64,000 nt of DNA, from NCBI GenBank assembly GCA_902562425.1, contig CACETF010000001.1, positions 62,001 to 126,000 of the forward strand. Direction: 5' to 3'. Shown piece by piece: positions 47,164 to 55,273 of this stretch. Both the position numbers and the translations under genes were made by a program. How positions within the stretch are numbered: position 1 is the stretch's first letter; every line of letters begins with the position of its first letter. The stretch comes from Porticoccaceae bacterium (GTDB taxonomy: Bacteria; Pseudomonadota; Gammaproteobacteria; Pseudomonadales; Porticoccaceae). A model generated the notes under the pieces. The model was not told the origin of the DNA. It made no database searches and saw only the letters and a program-made list of their open reading frames with translations.

Positions 47164-48705
47164 CTATTCTTTATTAATACTACGTCTTGGATGAGTCGCA
47201 TAGTGTTTATATTTTTCCGCATAGGATGCGTAACTCTCCTCGGGCTCATCATTTTTAAGGGGGTCGCCTACCAGAATTTTTAGTTGCTCTAACTCTGACA
47301 TTAACGTAGTTATAATATCAAAATTTTCAGGGTTTTTAGAAATATCATTCATCTCATTAGGGTCTACACGTAGGTCAAATAACTGATATTTCTCCAGCAT
47401 AGGATAGTAAATTAGCTTGTGACTTTCAGTTCTGACCATCCTCTGGAAGTGTTTGTAAGACCCGTAAATCACGTCATGGACGGTGTTTTTCTCTTCACGC
47501 AGTAGTGGAACAATACTTTTGCTATCCACCGTGGTTGGTATTTCAATGTCAGCTAACTCAAGTACTGTTGGTAATACACTGTGTATGTAGAACATGCCTG
47601 TCTTCTTTTCGCCGCGTTTTATATCGGGCCCCGTTATTATAAAAGGAACGCGAACGCTATGATCATACTGATTTTGCTTTCCCAGGAGACCGTGTTGGCC
47701 GTTAGCTATACCATTATCTGACGTAAAAATTATATAAGTATTGTCGCGAAATCCAGTGGTGTCTAGTGCATCCAGCAGTCTTCCGACTTGTGCATCTAGG
47801 TGGGATATGACCGCATAATATTGTGCGATATACCACTTAATCGACGATTCAGTCCTCGGAAATGCCAAGAGAACTTCATCTCGAATGTTATGGTCACCCT
47901 CATCAAAAGGATGTTCAGGCAACATGTTTGGGGGGATGGGAATATTTTCAGGAGGATACATGTTAATGAACTCGGGAGGTGCTTGCCGTGGATCATGAGG
48001 TGTTAAAAAAGATAGATATATAAAGAATGGTTTTGAATTACGACGCTCTTTTGATTCTAAATATCCTATGGCGGCATCTGCAAATAGCTCACTGCTGAGC
48101 TTCATCTCTCTTCGCTGCTGGAAATTCTGCGGATTTTGATCATTCCCGTCGTAGTCGGCAACAAGTGGACTATACTGCCCCCCCCTCTCCTCAAAAGACA
48201 TGCCCGTTCGGACTGGCATAAAAATTGACTTTCCCATAGAAAAACTTCGTCTTAATGACTCCTCATCAATATGCCACTTTCCAGTAATAAAAGTCTCGTA
48301 ACCTTCCTCTTGTAACATTTCTCCCATCATTTTCGATCTAAACTGATCGTTCTTCGCAGTTTTCGGGCCATATCCTGTCCTATGCAAATGACGTCCGGTA
48401 TTAATCATTTTTCTGCTAGGAGCGCATACCGCCCCTGACCAAGACCCTTGATTAAACACGTGTGTAAAGCTAGTACCCTGCTTTGTAAGTCTATCAATAT
48501 TAGGTGTGTTGATATCGTAATTTCCTAATGCTCTGATTGTATCTACAGTTTGGTCATCAGTAAGCACAAAAATAAAGTTTGGAGGGTTAGTGAGCTGATT
48601 CTGTCGAACATTGACTGAACAGTTCAATAGCGTTAGGACTGAAATTGTCACTAAAAATGACTTTTTTAATGAATTTAATTTTTCTTTTGAACAGGAATTT
48701 TTCAT
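47164..48705 (-). CDS. Lipoprotein type I sulfatase (copy A of a duplicated pair)
   Basis: 513 aa. Lipobox in SVLTLLNC (Cys29). FVLTDDQT metals, formylglycine motif CAPSR with Cys94, FITGKWH, and TSDNGIANGQHGLLGKQNQYDHSVRVP, typical of the choline-sulfatase/iduronate-sulfatase-like S1 branch. Clearly paralogous to the 513-aa sulfatase at 50131. Co-transcribed with the L-fuconolactonase. Divergent from the ADP-ribosylglycohydrolase-fold gene. Confidence 0.9.
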   Translation of the reverse strand: MKNSCSKEKLNSLKKSFLVTISVLTLLNCSVNVRQNQLTNPPNFIFVLTDDQTVDTIRALGNYDINTPNIDRLTKQGTSFTHVFNQGSWSGAVCAPSRKMINTGRHLHRTGYGPKTAKNDQFRSKMMGEMLQEEGYETFITGKWHIDEESLRRSFSMGKSIFMPVRTGMSFEERGGQYSPLVADYDGNDQNPQNFQQRREMKLSSELFADAAIGYLESKERRNSKPFFIYLSFLTPHDPRQAPPEFINMYPPENIPIPPNMLPEHPFDEGDHNIRDEVLLAFPRTESSIKWYIAQYYAVISHLDAQVGRLLDALDTTGFRDNTYIIFTSDNGIANGQHGLLGKQNQYDHSVRVPFIITGPDIKRGEKKTGMFYIHSVLPTVLELADIEIPTTVDSKSIVPLLREEKNTVHDVIYGSYKHFQRMVRTESHKLIYYPMLEKYQLFDLRVDPNEMNDISKNPENFDIITTLMSELEQLKILVGDPLKNDEPEESYASYAEKYKHYATHPRRSINKE

Positions 48706-48740
48706 TTTTTATAAATCCTAGATATGGTGCATTGTATAAT

Positions 48741-48760
48741 GTTTACTATTAATAAAGTGC
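48741..48760. promoter_or_regulatory. Shared AT-rich motif, site 2
   Basis: GTTTACTATTAATAAAGTGC lies between the divergent genes 48705 (-) and 48824 (+). It matches 51704-51723 at 17 of 20 positions. The core TTTAnTAnTAnTAAA is palindromic, as expected for an operator of a dimeric regulator. Confidence 0.5.
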
Positions 48761-48823
48761 ATGTTGTTAGTTTACGGTGTCAGAAAGCAAATTCAATAAT
48801 TATTACAAAGGATCATATCGGAT

Positions 48824-50092
48824 ATGAGACTCTGGTTATGTATGATTTGGATCTTATTATTCTCTGTACCTAGTTTTTGTCAGCAGGTGAGACACATCCC
48901 AAAATCGGTTATCAAGGATAAGTTACATGGTTTTTGGGTTGGACAGATGCTAGGTAATTTTATAGGAAGACCATTCGAGCATCGATATGTCGAAACGCCA
49001 ATGCCTATCTTGGTAACAAAAATTTACTCTTTCGAAGATGCATTAAAGAGGGATTTATTGGCCAACGATAATCATGCAGGGGGATATATTCCAATTTTGG
49101 CGGATGTTTTAGATGGCGCATTTAGTGATGACGATACCGATATTGAAATTGTTACTCTTCATGCAGTTGAAAAATATGGATTAACTATCACTTATGAGGA
49201 AATCACAGAGGCTTGGACAACACATATTAACGGTTTTATTTGGGCGGCAAACAGAGAAGCAAGGACATTAATGGATTCCGGCATCATTCCGCCGGACACT
49301 GGGAAAAGAAAATTTAACAAGCATTGGTATAAAATTGACGCTCAATTAACTAACGAAATTTGGAGCGCTTTCTTTCCCGGAATGATTTCTCATGCCACAG
49401 CACGGGCTGAATGGGGTGCTTCAATAACGAACGATGGTTGGGCAATTCATCCCACAATTGTATATTCCGCGATGATAAGCGCGGCCTTTTTCGAGAGTGA
49501 CGTTCGTGCTCTTGTCAATATAGGTTTGGATGCGATTCCTACAGATAGTCCGGTTGCGATGGGCATCGGAGACCTTCTTGATTGGCACTATGTTCATAGT
49601 GATTGGCGAAAAACGAGGAAGTTGCTGCATGAGAAGTATTACCAATTTCAAACTTCTGAGTACTCATTGCCTGCGCACCCAGTCTCAGCGTTAATTAATG
49701 GTTTAAGTGGTATTATGGCGATTCTTTATGGAGAAGGAGATTTTATGAAAACTGTCTCCATCGCTACATCAGCTGGATATGATTGTGATAATCAAGCTGC
49801 CACATCAGGAGGCCTGTTGGGGGTCATGAGTGGAATTACTGGAATGAGCGATCAGGTAATAGGATTAACAAAAACTCTGCCAAAGTGGAAGTCGTGGGAT
49901 AGCCCTTTCAATGACACATATGTAAATATTACCAGGGATCAATTGCCCTCAAGAATGAAAATTTCTTCGATTGTTGATCGAACTGTTAATATTGCAGAAA
50001 AAGCAATTGTTAGAAATGGTGGAAGGATAAGTACACAAAATGGTCGTGTGTTTTATAGAATTGTTTCAGACGTCCCCTATAAGGATATCTAG
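48824..50092 (+). CDS. Exported ADP-ribosylglycohydrolase-fold protein (unknown function)
   Basis: 422 aa with signal peptide MRLWLCMIWILLFSVPSFC. The ARH fold is indicated by KLHGFWVGQMLGNFIGRPFE (position of the G-D-A-x-G motif, Asp lost), SDDDT (101-105, metal ligands) and GYDCDNQAATSGGLLGVMSG, where the usual D-x-D-T/S reads D-C-D-N (320-323). An exported member inside a fucan locus, flanked by two sulfatases, argues for a glycan or glycoside substrate rather than ADP-ribosyl protein. No characterised function can be assigned from sequence. Confidence 0.8.
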   Translation: MRLWLCMIWILLFSVPSFCQQVRHIPKSVIKDKLHGFWVGQMLGNFIGRPFEHRYVETPMPILVTKIYSFEDALKRDLLANDNHAGGYIPILADVLDGAFSDDDTDIEIVTLHAVEKYGLTITYEEITEAWTTHINGFIWAANREARTLMDSGIIPPDTGKRKFNKHWYKIDAQLTNEIWSAFFPGMISHATARAEWGASITNDGWAIHPTIVYSAMISAAFFESDVRALVNIGLDAIPTDSPVAMGIGDLLDWHYVHSDWRKTRKLLHEKYYQFQTSEYSLPAHPVSALINGLSGIMAILYGEGDFMKTVSIATSAGYDCDNQAATSGGLLGVMSGITGMSDQVIGLTKTLPKWKSWDSPFNDTYVNITRDQLPSRMKISSIVDRTVNIAEKAIVRNGGRISTQNGRVFYRIVSDVPYKDI

Positions 50093-50130
50093 CGGCTACT
50101 GAAGTATAGATATTCGGGGGCTATAATTAA

Positions 50131-51672
50131 CTATAATTCTGATAATTTTATGCCTTGAGTACCTCGAAAAAAATCGGAAAAAGACCCTATTGGATCGTCA
50201 TTTCGAAGGGGGTCACCAACTAAGACCTTCAGTCGTTCAAGTTCCAAAAATAGATCATCGATAAGTTCGCTACTTTCAGGGTTATTCTCGATGCTGTTTA
50301 TTTCAAAAGGGTCGCTATACAAATCAAATAGTTGAGTTTTTTGTATGACCGGATAGTGTATGAGTTTGTATCTTTTTGACCGAACCATTCTTTGAAAATG
50401 CTTGTATCCCCCATAAATAAATTCATAACTTTGCTCGTCATCATTCACGATTAACGGGACGATGCTTTTAGCATCGACAGTATCGGGAACCGGTAATCCG
50501 GCAAGTTCGAGAATGGTCGGAAAGACACTATTAATATAAAACATCCCAGTTTTCCTGACATTCTTTTGAACTGTGGGTCCTTTAATGATGAATGGTACTC
50601 TGACACTATGATCATACTGATTTTGCTTTCCAAGCAGTCCATGCTGGCCTAAAGCGAGCCCATTGTCTGAAGTAAAGATGACATAGGTATTTTTCGCATA
50701 TTTGGACGTGTTTAAAAAGTTCATTAACCTACCTATCTCAAAATCAAGATGGGTTATCATTGCGGAATATTTTAAGAGATTTTCTTTAATTTGGGCTGGC
50801 ACCCTTGGAAAAGGTAACAACACTTCGTCTCGTACCGTCCAATCGCCTTGATCAAAAGGATGTTTAGGTCGGAAATTCTCGGGGAGTTGGATTTTGCGTT
50901 TTGAGTAAAACTGCTCAAACTGGCTCGGTGATTGATGGGGATCATGTGGTGCCAGGTAGGAAAGATATAGAAAAAATGGCTGATTATTCCTTTTCCGTTT
51001 TTCTGTGAGGTAATCGAGCGCCGCGTCAGTGAACAAGGTAGTGCTATGTGTCGTTGTAGAAAATACAAAAGGTGGTGTCAAGCGTGCAGACGATTCAGTG
51101 TATTCAGCCACGAGGGGAGCGAAATGAACTCCTTCCCCTTTGTTGGACGAATAGGGTTGATATATCTTTGAACCAAACGAAAAACTCTTCTTAAGTGCTT
51201 CTGGATTTCGCTTTCGACCCTCCTCAAGATGCCACTTTCCGGTTATAAATGTTTCATACCCATGGAGCTGTAAAACCTCACCAAGCAACGGAAACTCGAG
51301 CAGCTTTGCTTGTGCATGTTTTTTACCGAAACCGGTCCTAAAAAGATGTCTGCCAGTATGGATCATTGCCCTACTGGGTGCGCAGACAGCTACAGACCAA
51401 GAACCCTGATTGAATACGTGCGTAAAACTCATTCCATTTTCAGCGAGTCTATCTAAATTGGGAGTTTCTATTGAATTGTTTCCAAGAGTATTGATTGAGT
51501 GATATGTTTGATCGTCGGTAAGAATAAAAATAAAGTTTGGCTTATTTTCCTCCACGTTGAATTCGATTAAGGGCCAACATTTAAAGCTACCAAAAGCGAT
51601 GATAAGTGAGAGAGTTGCCTTGATACAACGAGTGGTTTGGCGAGAGAGGTTAAAAAATTGACTTATATCCAT
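50131..51672 (-). CDS. Exported type I sulfatase (copy B of a duplicated pair)
   Basis: 513 aa, hydrophobic N-terminus (ATLSLIIAFGSFKCW) acting as signal or anchor. FILTDDQT, CAPSR with Cys97, FITGKWH and TSDNGLALGQHGLLGKQNQYDHSVRVP are nearly word for word those of the sulfatase at 47164. The copies differ most in the 130-200 region and at the C-terminus, where substrate specificity may have diverged. Convergent with the ARH-fold gene (38-nt gap) and divergent from GH29 at 51838. Confidence 0.9.
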   Translation of the reverse strand: MDISQFFNLSRQTTRCIKATLSLIIAFGSFKCWPLIEFNVEENKPNFIFILTDDQTYHSINTLGNNSIETPNLDRLAENGMSFTHVFNQGSWSVAVCAPSRAMIHTGRHLFRTGFGKKHAQAKLLEFPLLGEVLQLHGYETFITGKWHLEEGRKRNPEALKKSFSFGSKIYQPYSSNKGEGVHFAPLVAEYTESSARLTPPFVFSTTTHSTTLFTDAALDYLTEKRKRNNQPFFLYLSYLAPHDPHQSPSQFEQFYSKRKIQLPENFRPKHPFDQGDWTVRDEVLLPFPRVPAQIKENLLKYSAMITHLDFEIGRLMNFLNTSKYAKNTYVIFTSDNGLALGQHGLLGKQNQYDHSVRVPFIIKGPTVQKNVRKTGMFYINSVFPTILELAGLPVPDTVDAKSIVPLIVNDDEQSYEFIYGGYKHFQRMVRSKRYKLIHYPVIQKTQLFDLYSDPFEINSIENNPESSELIDDLFLELERLKVLVGDPLRNDDPIGSFSDFFRGTQGIKLSEL

Positions 51673-51703
51673 CTGGAAGAGAAGATCTTTTTGGAAAAAT
51701 ATT

Positions 51704-51723
51704 GTTTACTATAAATAAAAAGC
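51704..51723. promoter_or_regulatory. Shared AT-rich motif, site 3
   Basis: GTTTACTATAAATAAAAAGC between the divergent sulfatase (51672, -) and fucosidase (51838, +) genes. 17/20 match to 48741-48760 and the same orientation relative to the flanking genes. Candidate operator for the locus regulator. Confidence 0.5.
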
Positions 51724-51837
51724 AGTATGATCTCCAAATAATATGCACTAAACAAAAAATGACGTTTATTTTTTTTATTAAGTTGGCTTTATAATTTTCC
51801 TTACAACACTATTCAGGCGCGAGGATTAGTACTTACT

Positions 51838-53487
51838 ATGATAAATAATTTTGAGTCTAGAGAAAAACTTTTTTCCTTGCTAAACATATCAAATAGCAAG
51901 TTATTGAGCGTAGGTATTTTGGTAACCAGCATCACTCTGACCGGTTGTTTATCGGAAAATACTAGCAAAAGTGGAGGTGAAAAAAGAGATTCTGATAAAG
52001 AATTTGAACCTACTATTGAGTCATTGAAAAATTATGTGGTTCCAGATTGGTTTCGCGATGCGAAACTTGGTATTTACCTGCACTGGGGGGTGTATTCTGT
52101 TGCTGAGCAGGGGGAATGGTACCCAAGAGATCTCTATCGAGAGGGTCAGACTGAATACCTACATCACCTCAAGACTTATGGACATCCTTCAGAATTCGGT
52201 TATAAAGACCTTATTCCACTTTGGAAAGCAGAGAATTTTGATCCGGATAAATTGGTGAAACTGTTTAAAAAGGCAGGAGCTCGTTACTTCACGCCAGTAG
52301 CAGTTCACCATGACAACTTTGATTTATGGGACTCAAAACATCATCAGTGGAACGCAGTGAACATGGGACCTAAGAAAGATATTATCGGGATGTGGCGTAA
52401 GGCAACGTTGGATAATGGATTAAGATTTGGCGTCACTACTCATCTCTCACGAAGTTATAGTTGGCTGAATACCGCCAAGGGTTCGGATTCAACTGGACCT
52501 TTTAAAGGAGTGCCTTATGATGGAAACAACCCGGAATTTGAGTCTTTCTATCATCAAAAGCATGATGATACACATTTCGATTCACCAGAAAGCCCCCCAA
52601 AAGAGTGGAAGGAGAATTGGAAGCGGCGAATGATTGATCTTATTGACAATTATCAGCCAGATTTATTGTATTTTGATTGTGCGATTCCGTTTAAAGGCGA
52701 GGATGCAGGGAAAACTGGTATGGAAGTTATAGCCCATCATTACAATACAAATATTAGAAATCATGGTGGGTCACTTGAAGGCGTTATGGCGATAAAACCT
52801 CGACCTTGGCAAGGAGTGTATATCGACGGGGTAGCTACCATGGACATTGAAAGGGGGAAAGCTAGCCACATTATTGATACCCCTTGGCAAACTGACGATT
52901 CGGTAGCTCCTTGGGACTGGGGTTATCGAAAAAATGATTGGCTCCATGTTGAGTCTGGTGAGATTCGTACTGTCGAATACATGGATGCTAATATGGTAAT
53001 TGATAAGTTTCTAGATATCGTCAGTAAAAATGGAAATTTACTTTTGAACGTTTTAATAAGGGCTGACGGTACGCTCGACGAAAAGACTATTGTTTTGCTC
53101 GAACAAATGGGTGAATGGCTCGACCAAAATGGCGAAGCGATTTATGGATCTCGTCCGTGGCATGTTTTTGGTGAAATGTTCGGTAAAGGAAAAGTTAATG
53201 AGTTTGATATGCATGCAAATCGTTCTCCATTTACTTCAAGAGATGTCAGGTATACGACGAACAACGATAATTTGTACGCCATGGTTATGGACTGGCCCGG
53301 GCCTAATAAAAAAGTAAGGCTTCAACATGTAACGCCAACATACGCTGTGATTGGACCTGTAAAGTCAGTGCAAATCTTAGGGTACGATGGCGAGGTTTTC
53401 TGGGAGCAGACAGGAAGGGGACTGTATGTGACTATGCCTGAAACGCCGCCGAACGATATCGCGATCGCCATCAAAATCGGCTTTTAG
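51838..53487 (+). CDS. Lipoprotein GH29-family alpha-L-fucosidase
   Basis: 549 aa with lipobox L-T-G-C (Cys37). GH29 signatures: DAKLGIYLHWGVYSV (74-88), VAVHHDNFDLWDSKH (about 154-168), nucleophile Asp280 in LLYFDC, and NGNLLLNVLIRADGTLDE. Only moderately like the other fucosidase at 41634 (about 30 residues longer), so linkage preference probably differs. First gene of a four-gene unit with mutarotase, FucP and a beta-helix enzyme (gaps 10, 46 and about 26 nt). Confidence 0.9.
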   Translation: MINNFESREKLFSLLNISNSKLLSVGILVTSITLTGCLSENTSKSGGEKRDSDKEFEPTIESLKNYVVPDWFRDAKLGIYLHWGVYSVAEQGEWYPRDLYREGQTEYLHHLKTYGHPSEFGYKDLIPLWKAENFDPDKLVKLFKKAGARYFTPVAVHHDNFDLWDSKHHQWNAVNMGPKKDIIGMWRKATLDNGLRFGVTTHLSRSYSWLNTAKGSDSTGPFKGVPYDGNNPEFESFYHQKHDDTHFDSPESPPKEWKENWKRRMIDLIDNYQPDLLYFDCAIPFKGEDAGKTGMEVIAHHYNTNIRNHGGSLEGVMAIKPRPWQGVYIDGVATMDIERGKASHIIDTPWQTDDSVAPWDWGYRKNDWLHVESGEIRTVEYMDANMVIDKFLDIVSKNGNLLLNVLIRADGTLDEKTIVLLEQMGEWLDQNGEAIYGSRPWHVFGEMFGKGKVNEFDMHANRSPFTSRDVRYTTNNDNLYAMVMDWPGPNKKVRLQHVTPTYAVIGPVKSVQILGYDGEVFWEQTGRGLYVTMPETPPNDIAIAIKIGF

Positions 53488-53497
53488 GATAATTTTT

Positions 53498-53857
53498 ATG
53501 AAGCAACGACAAATTTGCATGGCTCTTGACTTAAAAGATGATCCGAGGTTAATCGAGGAATATAAAAACTTCCACCTTCCGGAGAATATTTGGCCAGAAA
53601 TTCCGGAAAGTATTCGCTCGGCTGGGGTACGAGATATGCAGATCTTTTTAGTGGAGAACCACCTCTTTATGATTATGGATGTCGAAAATGATTTTGACTC
53701 TAAGAAAAAAGAAGAGCTTGATGCCAGAAATCCGGTGGTTCAACGCTGGGAAAAATTAATGTGGACTTATCAGCAAGCTTTGCCCTCAGCTAAACCCGGT
53801 CAGAAATGGGTACAACTGGAGCGCATTTTTCAGTTATCGAACAGCAGTGATTCATAA
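53498..53857 (+). CDS. L-rhamnose/L-fucose mutarotase-family protein
   Basis: 119 aa, RhaM-type ferredoxin-like fold. Begins QRQICMALDLKDDPRLIEEYKNFH with the family His, and contains GVRDMQIFLVENHLFMIMD. Catalyses anomer exchange of deoxy-sugars; in this operon L-fucose is the likely substrate, supplying the form used by the L-fucose dehydrogenase. Confidence 0.87.
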   Translation: MKQRQICMALDLKDDPRLIEEYKNFHLPENIWPEIPESIRSAGVRDMQIFLVENHLFMIMDVENDFDSKKKEELDARNPVVQRWEKLMWTYQQALPSAKPGQKWVQLERIFQLSNSSDS

Positions 53858-53903
53858 GGGGCTAAATAAAAAAACGGGAAACACTGAGTAGTGGAGTAAA
53901 AAT

Positions 53904-55247
53904 ATGACTGAAGCAAAAGGAAAAGCAAGTAAATCAAACCAAATCGAGACTGATATTCTCGTTTCGCGGGATGTGCTGATTCCCTTTATTTTGATAACCT
54001 CTTGTTTTGCTTTGTGGGGTTTTGCTAACGATATTACCAATCCCATGGTCGCAGCATTTCAGAAGATTTTTCTAACAGGAGCCACTGAGGCCACTCTTAT
54101 TCAAGTGGCTTTTTACGGTGGTTATGGAGCCATGGCCCTTCCCGCAGCCATGTTTATTCGCCGTTATACCTACAAATCAGGAATATTAGTAGGACTCGGT
54201 CTGTATGCGGTCGGTGGATTACTGTTCATTCCAGCAAGCAGCATGGGTCAATTTTGGCCATTTCTAATTGCATATTTTGTAATCACATGCGGACTCTCAT
54301 TTTTAGAAACTACCGCTAATCCATATATCTTATCCATGGGGTCGTCAGAAACTGCAACAAGACGTCTCAATCTCGCCCAAGCATTTAACCCTATCGGTTC
54401 TCTGGTAGGGATGTTCGTTGCCAGCCAGTTTATTCTTGCGCAACTAAACGAAAAAACTAAAGATGAGCGGGCGCTGATGGAGCCGGCAAATTTTGAGTTG
54501 ATTAAGGCACAGGACTTAGAAATTGTCAGTAGTCCGTATGTGTTAATCAGTTTGGTGATAGCAATTGTATTTATTGCGATAGCTCTCAGAGCGATGCCTG
54601 AACCCGACAAAGATGGTGAAGAAGATATCTCCCTCAAAGCCACTTTCAAGCGTTTGGCATTGAATAGGATTTACATTGAGGGAGTAATTGCTCAGATGTT
54701 TTATGTGGGCGCTCAAATTATGTGTTGGACGTTTATAATCCATTACGGCACTGCAGTATTTGTTGCAGATGGGATGCCTGAAAAAGATGCACAAGTGTTG
54801 TCGCAACAGTATAACATCCTTGCTATGGGTCTATTCTGTGCAAGTAGGTTTATTTGTACGTTTCTTCTGAGATATTTTGTTCCCGGCATGTTACTAATGT
54901 GTCTTGCAGCTGGCGGAATGGTCTTGACAATGGGTATCATATTTTTAGGTGGAATATCTGGACTGTATTGTCTTGTGGGAGTTTCCGCTTGCATGTCCCT
55001 CATGTTTCCTACTATTTATGGGATTGCTCTCAAAGGTATTCAGGGAGATGATGCAAAAATTGCTGCAGCAGGGCTTATAATGGCGATCGTCGGAGGTACT
55101 TTTTTACCCATGCTTCAGGCCACTGTCATTGACAATTGGACTTTTGAGTTTGTCACTTCGATACAAGCTTCATTTATTTTGCCGTTAATTTGTTTTTTGG
55201 TTATCGCAAATTATGGTCGTAGAACGCTGAAAAATAATCCACTATAG
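53904..55247 (+). CDS. fucP: L-fucose:H+ symporter
   Basis: 447 aa MFS transporter. Asp43 (FANDITNP) and Glu135 (LETTANPY) correspond to the essential D46 and E135 of E. coli FucP; SSETATRRLNLAQAFNPIGSL is the FucP-type helix. Imports free L-fucose across the inner membrane. Between the mutarotase (46 nt) and the beta-helix gene. Confidence 0.93.
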   Translation: MTEAKGKASKSNQIETDILVSRDVLIPFILITSCFALWGFANDITNPMVAAFQKIFLTGATEATLIQVAFYGGYGAMALPAAMFIRRYTYKSGILVGLGLYAVGGLLFIPASSMGQFWPFLIAYFVITCGLSFLETTANPYILSMGSSETATRRLNLAQAFNPIGSLVGMFVASQFILAQLNEKTKDERALMEPANFELIKAQDLEIVSSPYVLISLVIAIVFIAIALRAMPEPDKDGEEDISLKATFKRLALNRIYIEGVIAQMFYVGAQIMCWTFIIHYGTAVFVADGMPEKDAQVLSQQYNILAMGLFCASRFICTFLLRYFVPGMLLMCLAAGGMVLTMGIIFLGGISGLYCLVGVSACMSLMFPTIYGIALKGIQGDDAKIAAAGLIMAIVGGTFLPMLQATVIDNWTFEFVTSIQASFILPLICFLVIANYGRRTLKNNPL

Positions 55248-55273
55248 AGCATGTGATCTGCGAGAATTTACAG

